NCBI GenBank assembly: GCA_036521655.1
Contig: DATDHI010000177.1
Location: 1 to 47,830 of the forward strand
DNA: 47,830 nucleotides
Reading direction: 5' to 3'
DNA from: GCA-003244245 sp036521655
GTDB lineage: Bacteria > Actinomycetota > Actinomycetes > Mycobacteriales > Pseudonocardiaceae
Shown here: in pieces, positions 32,823 through 41,528 of the stretch
How positions within the stretch are numbered: position 1 is the first letter of the stretch
Layout of the letters: the number at the start of each line of letters is the position of its first letter
Made by a program: the position numbers and the translations under genes
The notes under the pieces: generated by a model
What the model was told of the DNA's origin: nothing
Database searches by the model: none
What the model saw: only the letters and a program-made list of their open reading frames with translations

Positions 32823-34694
32823 CTAGGCCGTCACCACTGCGGGCTGGTCGAATTGCGTGCGGTAGAGCTCCTCGTATCGGCCGCCGGCGGAGAGCAGGTC
32901 GGTGTGGGTGCCGCGCTCCACGACCTGGCCGTCCTCGATCACGAGGATGAGGTCCGCGGCGCGGACGGTCGAGAGCCGGTGCGCGATCACCACTGCGGTC
33001 CGCCCGGCTAGTGCCTCGCCCAGCGCGGCTTGCACCGCTGCTTCGGATGTCGAGTCCAGGTGCGCGGTGGCCTCGTCGAGGATCACCACCCGGGGACGCG
33101 CCAGCAGCAGCCGCGCGATCGTCAGCCGCTGCCGCTCACCGCCGGAGAGCCGGTACCCGCGTTCGCCGACAACCGTGTCCAGCCCATCGGGCAGCGACGC
33201 CACGAGGTCAGCCAGCCGCGCGCGGCGCAGCATCTCCCACAACTCGTCCTCGGAAGCCTCCGGACGAGCCAGCAGCAGGTTCGCCCGCACCGACTCGTGG
33301 AACAGGTGCCCATCCTGGGTCACCATCCCGAGCGTCTCCCGGATCGACTCGGCAGCCAGGTCGCGGACGTCCACACCGGACAGCTGCACCGCGCCACCCT
33401 CGACGTCATACAGCCGCGGCACCAGCTGCGCGATCGTCGACTTCCCGGCGCCCGAGGATCCGACCAGCGCCACCATCTGCCCAGCTTCGGCGCGGAACGA
33501 CACGCCGTGCAGCACCTCCACTCCGCCACGGGTGTCGAGCTTGGCGACCTCCTCCAGCGACGCCAGCGACACCTTGTCCGCCGATGGGTAGCTGAAGCGC
33601 ACCTCGTCGAACTCCACCGACACCGGCCCGTCCGGCACCCGCCCGGCATCGGGCTTGTCCTGGATGAGCGGGGTCAGGTCGAGCACCTCGAACACCCGCT
33701 CGAAGCTGACCAGTGCGCTCATCACCTCCACCCGAGCGCTGGCCAGCGCGGTCAGCGGGGCGTAGAGCCGGGTGAGCAGCAGTGCGAGCGACACCACCGC
33801 GCCCGGCTCCAGCTGCCCGCGCAGCGCATAGAACCCACCGAGCCCGTAGACGACGGCCAGTGCCAGTGCGGACACCAGTGTCAACGCGGTGACGAACACC
33901 CACTGCACCATTGCGGTGCGCACCCCGATGTCGCGCACCCGCCGGGCCCGGGCGGCGAACTCCGCCGACTCCTGCGCGGGCCGGCCGAACAGCTTGACCA
34001 GCGTCGCGCCGGGCGCGGAGAACCGCTCGGTCATCTGGGTGCTCATCACGGCGTTGTGATTCGCTGACTCGCGCTCCAGCCGGGCCAGCCGGGTGCCCAT
34101 CCGCCGCGCCGGCAACACGAAGATCGGCAGCAACAGCAGCGCGAGCAGGGTGATCTGCCACGAGATCCCGATCATCACGACGAGCGTGAGCACCAGCGTC
34201 ACCAGGTTGCTGACCACCCCTGACAGCGTGTTGCTGAACGCCCGCTGCGCGCCGATCACGTCGTTGTTCAACCGGCTGACCAGTGCGCCGGTGCGGGTGC
34301 GGGTGAAGAACGCGATCGGCATGCGCTGCACGTGATCGAACACCGTGGTGCGCAGATCGAGGATCAGTCCTTCGCCGATGCGAGCCGACAGCCACCGGGT
34401 CGCCAACCCGAGCCCGGCTTCCACGATCGCGATGACGGCGATGAGCGACGCCAGCCCGACCACGACCTCGGTCCTCGCCCCCTGCACGATCGCGTCGATG
34501 ACCCGGCCGGCGAGCACCGGTGTCGCGACCGCCAGCACCGCGGTGGCGACGCTGAGCAGCAGGAACCATCCCAACCGGGTGCGGTGCGGCCGAGCGAACC
34601 TGCCCATCCGCCGCAGTGCGGCCTTGGACAACGGGCGTCGCTCCTGCTGCGCATGCATCGCGTTGTACATCGACATCCACGCGGTGACTTCCAT
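32823..34694 (-). CDS. ABC exporter, fused permease and ATPase
   Basis: 623 residues. Six-helix ABC transmembrane domain (about 40-330) with the coupling segment MPIAFFTRTRTGALVSRLNN, then a nucleotide-binding domain: Walker A VALVGSSGAGKST (near 410), signature YRLSGGERQRL (near 515), Walker B RVVILDEATAHLDS, H-loop VVIAHRLSTVRAADL. It is a half-size exporter of the MsbA/multidrug type, expected to homodimerise. The start MEVTAWMSMYNAMHAQQ at 34694 matches a common actinobacterial family. A MerR-type promoter lies at 34765-34795, suggesting induction by redox-active or toxic compounds. It is not adjacent to the indolocarbazole genes, though it could export small molecules. Confidence 0.9.
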   Translation of the reverse strand: MEVTAWMSMYNAMHAQQERRPLSKAALRRMGRFARPHRTRLGWFLLLSVATAVLAVATPVLAGRVIDAIVQGARTEVVVGLASLIAVIAIVEAGLGLATRWLSARIGEGLILDLRTTVFDHVQRMPIAFFTRTRTGALVSRLNNDVIGAQRAFSNTLSGVVSNLVTLVLTLVVMIGISWQITLLALLLLPIFVLPARRMGTRLARLERESANHNAVMSTQMTERFSAPGATLVKLFGRPAQESAEFAARARRVRDIGVRTAMVQWVFVTALTLVSALALAVVYGLGGFYALRGQLEPGAVVSLALLLTRLYAPLTALASARVEVMSALVSFERVFEVLDLTPLIQDKPDAGRVPDGPVSVEFDEVRFSYPSADKVSLASLEEVAKLDTRGGVEVLHGVSFRAEAGQMVALVGSSGAGKSTIAQLVPRLYDVEGGAVQLSGVDVRDLAAESIRETLGMVTQDGHLFHESVRANLLLARPEASEDELWEMLRRARLADLVASLPDGLDTVVGERGYRLSGGERQRLTIARLLLARPRVVILDEATAHLDSTSEAAVQAALGEALAGRTAVVIAHRLSTVRAADLILVIEDGQVVERGTHTDLLSAGGRYEELYRTQFDQPAVVTA

Positions 34695-34764
34695 GTCCAC
34701 TGCACACCACCGGACTCTCGTTCTCGACAACCGTCAGGAGATCGCCGGTCGGCGATCGGAACGG

Positions 34765-34795
34765 AGACTAGAACCTCAACTGACGTTGAAGTCAA
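34765..34795 (-). promoter_or_regulatory. MerR/SoxR-type promoter of the ABC exporter
   Basis: On the minus strand, -35 TTGACT (34790-34795) and -10 TAGTCT (34765-34770) are separated by 19 bp, the over-long spacer typical of MerR-activated promoters. The spacer region holds the dyad CCTCAACTGACGTTGAAG (34774-34791), whose TCAAC...GTTGA core is shared with the operator at 32196-32213. Confidence 0.65.
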
Positions 34796-34932
34796 GTTTG
34801 TGTTTGGCTGATCGCGGAGCGTGCCTATTCCGCGGAGAAGGGGTTCAGTGCCCGGGAGAGCCGGGCGGTCTCCTGGCCGTACCAGGAAATCCACCCGGGA
34901 CATCGGGGCAGCGCAGCGCCCATGATGTGTGC

Positions 34933-36921
34933 ATGACCAGCGACGACGAGCACGGCCGCGGGCGGGGGAGCACGATCGTCGCGTTCGCCGGTTTCGGCCT
35001 TGCCGTCGGTGAGATCACGGTCGGCCTGATCGGCGCGCTGGTCTTGGGCTTGAGCTTCGCCAGCGTGCGGGACTCGTTCGTGCTGACCAACTCGGTGATC
35101 GGGCTGTCCTGCGCCATCGCCGGCGTGCTGATCTCCTGGCAGCGACCGCGCAACCCGGTTGGCTGGCTGCTCCTGCTGGCGGGCATCTTCCAGGCCGGCA
35201 GTGCGGCGGCCGCGCCATTCCAAGCCCCAGGGGTGCAACTCGGCGTGCCGGAACCGGTGCTGCGTGCCAGCGGGACGATCGCGGCGTACTCCTGGCCGTG
35301 GTCGATTGCGCTGTGCCTGCCGTTGGCGCTGCTGCTGTTCCCGGACGGCCACCTGCCGGGTCTGTGGCGGCGGGTCGTGGCGGGGGTGCTTGTCGCCGAA
35401 ACTGTGCTGTTCGCCGCCGAGGTGGGCGGCGATCCGGCAGCGTTTCCTGGGCAGCCGTTGCGTTGGCTGGTCATCCCGAACTACGCCGGGTTGAGCTGGC
35501 TGTGGACCATCTCGGAACTTGTCAACGGCGTGGTCTACCTGGCTTGCCTGGCCAGCTTGGTTGTGCGGTACTGGCGGGGCGAGGAAAGGTTGCGGCGGCA
35601 GTTGCTCTGGCTGGCGCTCGCCCTGTTCGTGATGCTCGTGATGTTCGCGGTGTGGGTGCCCGCGGTCGAGTCCGGCCCGCTGGTGCTAATCCTGCTGGTG
35701 ATCCCGCTGGTCCCAGCAGCCATCACGATCGCCGTGCTGCGCTACCAGCTGCTCGATATCCGGCTGGTGGTGTCCCGGGCGCTGCTCTATGCACTGCTGA
35801 CCATCGGTGTCGTCAGCAGCTACCTGGGGCTGGTAGCAGTTGCCGACCTGGTGCTGCGGCGGGAGATCGGCCTCGGCACCTCCGTGCTGGCGACGCTGGT
35901 CATCGCGTTGGGCTTCAACCCGGTGCGGGTGCGGCTGCAGCGGGTTGTCGATCATGCGTTCTACGGCGACCGGGCAGACCCGGTGCGGGCGGTGTCCCGA
36001 CTCGGCGAGCGCTTGGGCAGCAGCCCGCAAGCCGACCCGGCTGACGGGCTGGCGGTGGTTCGCGACGCACTCCGGCTGCCTTACGCGGCGCTACTGACCA
36101 ACGGAGTCGAACGCGCGGCCCACGGCACGCCCCCGGAGCTCCTGGAGACCGTCCCGCTCGACTACCGCGGAGAGCGGGTAGGGGAGCTGGTGGTCGGGGT
36201 GCGGTCCGGGCAGCGCCGACTCAGCGTGGCGGACTGCAGGGTGCTCGAGCTACTGGCCGCGCCACTGGCTGTCGCGGTACACGCGACCGCCCTGTCCGAG
36301 GCCGTCGCGCGTTCACGGGAGAGCATCGTGGCCGCTCGGGAGGAGGAGCGGCGCAGGCTGCGGCGTGATCTGCACGACGGCCTGGGCCCGGTGCTGACCG
36401 GGGTGGCCTTCCAGGCCGACGCTGCGCGCAATCTCATTCGGGCCGACCCGGTACGGGCGGATGCGCTGCTCGGCGAGCTGCGCGGGCGCACCGCCGAAGC
36501 GATCGAGGACATCCGCCGGCTGGTCTACGAGCTGCGCCCACCGTCGCTGGATGAGCTCGGTTTGGTGGCAGCGCTGCGTCGCCAGGCCGAACAACTCGGC
36601 AGCAACGGGACGAAGGTCAGTGTCGTCGCGCCGCTGGAGCTCCCGGCCTTGCCGGCCGCGGTCGAGGTCGCTGCCTACCGGATCGCAGTGGAAGCGCTGA
36701 CCAACGCCGTTCGGCATGCGGGTGCGTCGAACGTCGAGCTGCGGATGGTGGTGAACGGTGCCTTGGAGATCGCGGTGACCGACGACGGGGCGCCCACGCC
36801 GCAGTGGCGGCCCGGGGTTGGGCTGACCTCGATGCGGGAGCGGGCCGCTGAACTTCGCGGCACGTTGCAGGCAGGTCCGGAAGCTCGCGGTGGGCGGGTG
36901 CTGGCGAGGCTGCCGCTATGA
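34933..36921 (+). CDS. NarL-type sensor histidine kinase
   Basis: 662 residues from ATG 34933. The N-terminal half has about nine hydrophobic segments (for example VGWLLLLAGIFQAGSAAAA, WSIALCLPLALLLFPDG), typical of membrane-embedded actinobacterial kinases. A GAF-like linker follows (about 350-460). The HisKA_3 dimerisation motif EERRRLRRDLHDGLGPVLTG has phospho-acceptor His481. The HATPase domain has an N-box EALTNAVRHA near 587-596 and GVGLTSMRERAAEL. The signal is unknown. It overlaps the response regulator gene by 4 bases (ATGA), so the two are a coupled pair. Confidence 0.9.
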   Translation: MTSDDEHGRGRGSTIVAFAGFGLAVGEITVGLIGALVLGLSFASVRDSFVLTNSVIGLSCAIAGVLISWQRPRNPVGWLLLLAGIFQAGSAAAAPFQAPGVQLGVPEPVLRASGTIAAYSWPWSIALCLPLALLLFPDGHLPGLWRRVVAGVLVAETVLFAAEVGGDPAAFPGQPLRWLVIPNYAGLSWLWTISELVNGVVYLACLASLVVRYWRGEERLRRQLLWLALALFVMLVMFAVWVPAVESGPLVLILLVIPLVPAAITIAVLRYQLLDIRLVVSRALLYALLTIGVVSSYLGLVAVADLVLRREIGLGTSVLATLVIALGFNPVRVRLQRVVDHAFYGDRADPVRAVSRLGERLGSSPQADPADGLAVVRDALRLPYAALLTNGVERAAHGTPPELLETVPLDYRGERVGELVVGVRSGQRRLSVADCRVLELLAAPLAVAVHATALSEAVARSRESIVAAREEERRRLRRDLHDGLGPVLTGVAFQADAARNLIRADPVRADALLGELRGRTAEAIEDIRRLVYELRPPSLDELGLVAALRRQAEQLGSNGTKVSVVAPLELPALPAAVEVAAYRIAVEALTNAVRHAGASNVELRMVVNGALEIAVTDDGAPTPQWRPGVGLTSMRERAAELRGTLQAGPEARGGRVLARLPL

Positions 36922-37592
36922 CCCGTTCCGACGCTGCGATCCGGGTTGTGCTCGCAGACGACCATCCTGTCGTCCGCGATGGCCTGTCGGCGTTGCTCGG
37001 CTCCGTTGCCGGTATCGACGTCGTCGCCACTGCTGCCACCGGCCGCGATGCGGTGCGGTTGGCGGTGACCCTGCGCCCTGATGTGCTGGTGCTGGACATC
37101 CAGATGCCCGATCTCGACGGTGTCAGTGCCGCCCGCGAGATCACCCGGGACGCGCCGGCAGTCGCAGTGTTGATGTTGACGATGTTCGATGATGAGGAGT
37201 CTGTCTTCGCCGCAATGCGGGCGGGTGCCAGGGGCTACGTGCTGAAGGGCGCCGCTCAGGAGGAGATCTTCCGGGCGATCCGCGCGGTCGCGGCCGGTGA
37301 GGCGATCTTCGGACCCGGCATCGCCAGACGGGTGCTCGGCCGGCTGTCCGGCAAAGCCGTCGTGACCACACGCTTCCCACAGCTCACTCCGCGTGAGCGG
37401 CAGGTCCTCGAGCTACTCGCGGCGGGGCTGCCGACCACGGTGATCGGCGCGAAGCTCGGCCTAGCCAGCAAGACGGTCAACAACCACGCCTCCGCAATCT
37501 TCGCGAAGCTCCACGTAGCCGACCGCACCGAAGCGATCCTCCGCGCCCGCGACGCAGGCTTCGGAGTTCACCCACCGCATTCAGCGGGCTGA
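36918..37592 (+). CDS. NarL/LuxR-family response regulator
   Basis: 224 residues. Receiver domain: acidic pocket VLADDHPVVRDGL, phospho-acceptor Asp60 in VLVLDIQMPDLDG, switch Thr and Lys in MLTMFDDEE and GYVLKGA. The LuxR-type helix-turn-helix follows: LTPRERQVLELLAAGLPT then IGAKLGLASKTVNNHASAIF. It partners the overlapping histidine kinase. The last codons and the stop are supplied by the left arm of the palindromic repeat at 37575-37639. Confidence 0.92.
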   Translation: MTRSDAAIRVVLADDHPVVRDGLSALLGSVAGIDVVATAATGRDAVRLAVTLRPDVLVLDIQMPDLDGVSAAREITRDAPAVAVLMLTMFDDEESVFAAMRAGARGYVLKGAAQEEIFRAIRAVAAGEAIFGPGIARRVLGRLSGKAVVTTRFPQLTPRERQVLELLAAGLPTTVIGAKLGLASKTVNNHASAIFAKLHVADRTEAILRARDAGFGVHPPHSAG

Positions 37593-37639
37593 GCGGGGTT
37601 ATTCGGCGCTGGAAACCCCGCTGAGCACGCTGAATGCGG
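37575..37639. repeat. Dispersed palindromic element, copy 1
   Basis: Arms 37575-37598 (CCGCATTCAGCGGGCTGAG...) and 37616-37639 (...CACGCTGAATGCGG) pair over 24 bp with one mismatch around a 17-base loop that includes TTATTCGG. It lies between the convergent response regulator and FMN reductase genes, where it could also act as a bidirectional terminator. Related copies: 38894, 43731, 45579. Confidence 0.9.
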
Positions 37640-37646
37640 AGGGCGT

Positions 37647-38180
37647 TCACGTGTGGCGGATGAGTGTGGTGCAGACTTTGGCGATCTGGGTGCGTGCGGT
37701 TTCGTCGGTGATCGAGCCGTCGGCGGCGACGGTGTCCCGGGCTATCGGGATTTGGACGCATGCGGGTCTGATGATGACCGTGCCAACGTAGCCGAGCACG
37801 GTCTCCAAGGAGGCGGTGGCGCCGAGGCCGCGCCCTTGGGCTGCGGCGTTGATCCACGCAACCGGCTTGCCGTAGATCTCGCCGCCCCCGACCGTCCAGT
37901 CAAGGAGATTCTTGAAGCTACCCGGCAGAGTGCCCGCGTATTCCGGGGTGCAGAACAGGATTGCGTCCGCTGCGGCGATCTGCGCGCGCATCTCCGCAAC
38001 GGTCACGTCAAGTGGCTCGACGTCGTCGTCTGGATTGAATGCGGGCAGGTCAGCCAAGCCGCTGTACTGCACCGCCATCATGCCTGGCGGAGCGACCTCC
38101 TGCACTGTCCGAAGCACCGCGGTGTTCGTGGATTGCGCCCTAGTGCTACCCGAGATGAGCAGCAGCCTGCTGGTCCTCAT
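37647..38180 (-). CDS. NADPH-dependent FMN reductase family protein
   Basis: 177 residues with a flavodoxin-like fold. LLLISGSTRAQSTNTAVLRT is the FMN phosphate loop, FCTPEYAGTLPGSFKNLLDW the second FMN motif, and GGGEIYGKPVAWIN follows. Relatives reduce FMN, quinones or azo dyes with NAD(P)H. Its start overlaps the stop of the upstream membrane-protein gene by 4 bases on the minus strand, so the two are co-translated. It could supply reduced flavin, but nothing links it to the distant flavoenzymes. Confidence 0.85.
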   Translation of the reverse strand: MRTSRLLLISGSTRAQSTNTAVLRTVQEVAPPGMMAVQYSGLADLPAFNPDDDVEPLDVTVAEMRAQIAAADAILFCTPEYAGTLPGSFKNLLDWTVGGGEIYGKPVAWINAAAQGRGLGATASLETVLGYVGTVIIRPACVQIPIARDTVAADGSITDETARTQIAKVCTTLIRHT

Positions 38181-38830
38181 GCGCGCTGACTCCCTACCTG
38201 CCCGATCAGGCTGCCCAGTAGACCTACCAGCGTGGCCACGATCAACCCGCCGAGCAGGTGGGTGAGCGCGTTGTCAAAGGTGTTCGCGAGCACGAACGCT
38301 CGCAAATCGAGCCAACCGCTGCGCACGAAGTCAGGGTCACCGGCCAGGATGGTCTCCATCCGGGGTCGTGCGACCAGGGCCAGCGCCAACCCGTAGGTGA
38401 CGCCGATGGTCATCGTGACCATCGCCGTCCACGCCGCTGCCAGCACACCCAGGCGCCAGCCAGCGGTGCGCCGGGCTGTCCAGACCGCCACCAGGCCCCA
38501 CCCGATGAACGGGCCGAGAATCAACGGCGCAGTCGCCGCCATGCCCGCTCGGCCAGGAATGTCGGTGAAGGTCTCCAGCGAGATGTTGGCCACCTCGATC
38601 AGTCCAAGGCCCATCCCAACCAAGCCCGCCATCCGCAGCACGGGGCACCCGGCCTGGCCCGCGGCCCGGAACACGATCAGCGTCCCGGCCGCATACACGG
38701 CGACCAGGCCCGTCACGCCTACCGCGGACGTGATGCTCCCTGGCTGGTCGAAGAACCGCGGGTAAAACATTAGCCCTCCCGCAATCAGCGCTACATCCAG
38801 GCCCAGGACGAGGAGCAACCCGATACGCAT
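38177..38830 (-). CDS. Hypothetical integral membrane protein
   Basis: 217 residues, about six hydrophobic helices (for example IGLLLVLGLDVALIAGGLMF, LGVLAAAWTAMVTMTIGVTY, HLLGGLIVATLVGLLGSLIG). ATG 38830 is chosen because the protein begins directly with the first membrane helix. I do not recognise the family with confidence. It overlaps the FMN reductase gene by 4 bases and is divergent from the metE-like gene across repeat copy 2. Confidence 0.65.
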   Translation of the reverse strand: MRIGLLLVLGLDVALIAGGLMFYPRFFDQPGSITSAVGVTGLVAVYAAGTLIVFRAAGQAGCPVLRMAGLVGMGLGLIEVANISLETFTDIPGRAGMAATAPLILGPFIGWGLVAVWTARRTAGWRLGVLAAAWTAMVTMTIGVTYGLALALVARPRMETILAGDPDFVRSGWLDLRAFVLANTFDNALTHLLGGLIVATLVGLLGSLIGQVGSQRA

Positions 38831-38893
38831 GTGCGCAGACTGACAACTCGCACCCCGTGCGGTCAACCAGGCGGACACCCAGCGGCTCACCCT

Positions 38894-38958
38894 CCGCGTT
38901 CAGCGGGCTCAGCGGGGATATTCGGCGCTGTAAACCCCGCTGAGCCCGCTGAATGCGG
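38894..38958. repeat. Dispersed palindromic element, copy 2
   Basis: Arms 38894-38917 and 38935-38958 match in 23 of 24 positions, extending to about 27 bp with the flanking CCT/AGG. The loop contains ATATTCGGCG, close to copy 1. This copy sits between divergent genes (membrane protein and metE-like), so it cannot serve simply as a terminator. Its right end, GCGGAGGGG, is 13 bases before the metE-like ATG and may serve as its ribosome site. Confidence 0.9.
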
Positions 38959-38973
38959 AGGGGATAGAAATCT

Positions 38974-40011
38974 ATGGTGACTGACCGACGTCCCTGGCCG
39001 CCCGGTACCGCCACTGCGATCGGCTCGATGCCCGGCATTGACCCCCTCGAGGCCGCCCGCACCGTGATCGGCGAGCTGCCCGACCTTCCCCACCTGCCCG
39101 AGCTTCCCGACCGGGGCACCGGCACTGACATGATCGGCCGTACGGCGGCGCTGCTCGTCGATCTCGCCGTCGAGCTGGTGCCCTCCGGATACCGCGTCAC
39201 CGCCCGGCCCGGCCGGGACCACCGCCGTGGTGTCGACTTGCTGCGCACTGACCTGGACGCCCTGGAGGAGGCCGTCGAGTCGGCCGGAGTCCGGCCGGAG
39301 GTGATCAAGGTGCAGGCCGCCGGGCCGTGGACGCTGACCGCGGAACTGGAGCTGCACACCGGGCACAAGGTGCTGACCGATTCCGGTGCCCTGCGCGAGT
39401 TCGCGGCGTCGCTGGCCGAGGGGTTGCGGATCCACGTGGTGGAGGTGTCCAGCCGGCTGGGCGTGACAACCGTGGTGCAGCTGGACGAGCCGAGCCTGCC
39501 TGCGGTGCTCGCCGGCAGCGTGCCCACCCCATCTGGGTACGGCACCGTGCCTGCGGTGAGCGAGGGTGCGGCGATTGAGTTGCTGTCCAGCGTGCTCGAT
39601 GTCCTGCCGGTGCCGCGGATCGTGCACTGCTGCGCGCCGCGGCCACCGCTGGCGCTGCTGCGCCGGGCCGGCGCCGACGCGGTGGCCGTCGACGCCGAAC
39701 TGCTTGCCGGCGCACCTCGAGCCACCGTCGACGCGCTCGGTGAGGCCTGGGACTCCGGGGCGTCGGTGCTGCTCGGTCTGGTGCCTGCACTGGAGCCGGC
39801 GAGCCCGCCCACCCTGACCGGTCTGGCCCGGCCCGCCCTGGACCTGGTGGACCGGTTCGGTTTCGGACGTCCGTTGCTCGCGCAGCTCTGCGTGCCCACC
39901 CCGACCTGCGGTCTGGCTGGCGCGACCCCGGACTGGGCTCGGCGGGCGCTGACCCTGGCCCGGGAGCTGGGACAGGCGTTCGTAGACCCACCGGACTCCT
40001 GGTCCCAGTAA
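38974..40011 (+). CDS. MetE C-terminal domain-like protein (methionine synthase-like)
   Basis: 345 residues, the size of archaeal/actinobacterial single-domain MetE-like proteins rather than the ~750 of full MetE. Features: ATAIGSMPGIDPLEA, IKVQAAGPWTLTAELEL, VVQLDEPSLPAVLAG, candidate zinc ligands in RIVHCCAPRPPL and a C-terminal CVPTPTCGLAG. It may transfer a methyl group to homocysteine from an unknown donor; true activity is unproven. A homologue next to ligA is usual in mycobacteria, as I recall. It may use the repeat's GGAGGGG as ribosome site. Confidence 0.82.
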   Translation: MVTDRRPWPPGTATAIGSMPGIDPLEAARTVIGELPDLPHLPELPDRGTGTDMIGRTAALLVDLAVELVPSGYRVTARPGRDHRRGVDLLRTDLDALEEAVESAGVRPEVIKVQAAGPWTLTAELELHTGHKVLTDSGALREFAASLAEGLRIHVVEVSSRLGVTTVVQLDEPSLPAVLAGSVPTPSGYGTVPAVSEGAAIELLSSVLDVLPVPRIVHCCAPRPPLALLRRAGADAVAVDAELLAGAPRATVDALGEAWDSGASVLLGLVPALEPASPPTLTGLARPALDLVDRFGFGRPLLAQLCVPTPTCGLAGATPDWARRALTLARELGQAFVDPPDSWSQ

Positions 40012-40059
40012 CCGCGAAATTCGGTGGCGCGCCGCACTCGGACGTGGCGGAATGGGGGT

Positions 40060-41100
40060 ATGACCACTGTCAGCTTGAGCGAGCTGTCGCTGGCGCCCGT
40101 CTCGGCGTCCGATGAGGCGGCGATCCGGCAGTGGTACGAGCTGCGCTGCGCGGTGGTGCGCGCGGACCGGCCAGATGACCCGCCGCCGTGCTGGGCTCAC
40201 CAGCTCGCCAGCTTCCGGCACCCCCGGCCCGGCGAGGTCGAGATCGTCTGGCTGGCTCGGGCCGGTGGCTCTGTGGTCGGTGGCTACCTGCTCAACCTCG
40301 CGATGCTGGAGAACCAGCAGACTGCTTGGGCCAAGATTCTGGTGGCGCCCGAGCGTCGGCAGCGCGGGGTCGGTCGGGCGCTGCTCACTCACCTGCGAGC
40401 CGAGGCGATCCGGCAGGGCCGAACCAGGCTTATCGCCTCCGTGGCGCAGCCGCTGGACCCTGCTGCGCCCGACCCGGCAGGGCGATTCGCGGTGGCGTCG
40501 GGGGCGTCGCTGGTCCTGGTCGAGACCTGCCGGCGGCTCGACATCGGCTCGCTGGACCCGGCCTTGCTCGCCCGGCTTGGCGAGCAGGCGCGGGCGAAGT
40601 CGCGGGGCTACTCGCTTGTCCAGTGGACAGGCAGTACGCCGGAGCGCTGGCTCGATGACATGGCCTACCTTGTCGGGCGGATGTCCACCGATGCCCCGCT
40701 GGATGATCTGCAGTGGGACCCGGAGGTCTACGACGCGGAGCGACTGCGGGCACGGGAAGCCAGCTGCCTGGCCTGCGGCCTGCATATAGTCACCACCGCG
40801 GCAGTGGACGGCACCGGGGACCTGGTCGCCTTCACCCGGATCATCGGCGACGCCACGTCCCACTGGTACGGCGACCAGTGCGACACGATCGTCGCGCCGG
40901 AGCACCGGGGTCATCGGCTGGGCATGCTGGTCAAGGTGGCCAACCTCCAGCTCGCGCGGGCACAGCGCCCGGAGCTGCGCATCATCGACACGTGCAACGC
41001 TGATTCCAACCCCTATATGGTCGGGATCAACGAGGCGATGGGGTTCCGGCCGCTGCGCCGGACCGGGGAGTGGCAGCTCGATCTGTTGCAGCCGATCTGA
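40060..41100 (+). CDS. GNAT-family acetyltransferase, two GNAT domains
   Basis: 346 residues from ATG 40060 (GGGGG site close upstream). The first GNAT domain (about 1-160) has the acetyl-CoA loop ILVAPERRQRGVGRALLTHL. The second (about 180-346) has the weaker TIVAPEHRGHRLGMLVKVAN, followed by IDTCNADSNPYMVGINEAMG then FRPLRR. Tandem-GNAT proteins of this type occur widely in actinobacteria; the second-domain ending resembles MshD-like and antibiotic-modifying relatives. The substrate cannot be predicted. Confidence 0.82.
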   Translation: MTTVSLSELSLAPVSASDEAAIRQWYELRCAVVRADRPDDPPPCWAHQLASFRHPRPGEVEIVWLARAGGSVVGGYLLNLAMLENQQTAWAKILVAPERRQRGVGRALLTHLRAEAIRQGRTRLIASVAQPLDPAAPDPAGRFAVASGASLVLVETCRRLDIGSLDPALLARLGEQARAKSRGYSLVQWTGSTPERWLDDMAYLVGRMSTDAPLDDLQWDPEVYDAERLRAREASCLACGLHIVTTAAVDGTGDLVAFTRIIGDATSHWYGDQCDTIVAPEHRGHRLGMLVKVANLQLARAQRPELRIIDTCNADSNPYMVGINEAMGFRPLRRTGEWQLDLLQPI

Positions 41101-41179
41101 CGAACGTCGCGGCGCTGGTGGCGGCACGGATAGGTGCTAGCCTGTCGCCAGGTTGTGGTCGTGTAGTTCCCCGATCGTT

Positions 41180-41216
41180 GTGAAGCGTCCGTGGAATGTG
41201 TGACTACGGGCTTCAC
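41180..41216 (+). other. Stem-loop in the leader of the cold-shock gene
   Basis: GTGAAGC (41180-41186) pairs with GCTTCAC (41210-41216), with an inner CCGT/ACGG stem and a 13-base loop. The csp start is 100 bases downstream and a TAGCCT -10-like box lies near 41140. The ~170-base leader is therefore probably transcribed. Long structured leaders are usual for cspA-type mRNAs. Confidence 0.4.
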
Positions 41217-41316
41217 GCTGCCGTCCGGGGATGTCTCCCATCTGGTGCGTGTCGTCCGCGCAACCGCGGGCCCGCAAAGTGCTGGCCCAGGCATCAGATC
41301 CAACAGGGAGAGGCAC

Positions 41317-41520
41317 ATGGCACACGGCACGGTGAAGTGGTTCAACGCGGAGAAGGGGTTTGGCTTCATCCAGGTTGATGGAGGTGGCCCCGACGTGTTC
41401 GTCCACTTCTCTGCCATCCAGGGTGACGGCTACCGCAGCCTGGAAGAGAACCAGAAAGTGGAGTTCGAGTCGAGCCAGGGGCCCAAGGGTCCGCAGGCCG
41501 ACTCGGTTCGCGCCCTCTAA
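41317..41520 (+). CDS. Cold-shock protein (CspA family)
   Basis: 67 residues, complete. RNA-binding motifs RNP1 (KGFGFIQV) and RNP2 (VFVHFSAI) are present after AHGTVKWFNAEKG. The protein is a single OB-fold nucleic-acid chaperone. The ribosome site GGGAGAGG is well placed. A strong terminator follows the stop directly, so it is monocistronic. Confidence 0.96.
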   Translation: MAHGTVKWFNAEKGFGFIQVDGGGPDVFVHFSAIQGDGYRSLEENQKVEFESSQGPKGPQADSVRAL

Positions 41521-41528
41521 GCACCCTT

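Noticed and set aside
32823..34694. ABC exporter as the indolocarbazole exporter
   Set aside because: It is beyond the rib operon and has its own MerR-type promoter; membership in the cluster is not supported.
37647..38180. FMN reductase as the flavin partner of the indolocarbazole flavoenzyme
   Set aside because: It is 15 kb from the cluster, in another operon, and has a generic family sequence; no link is visible.
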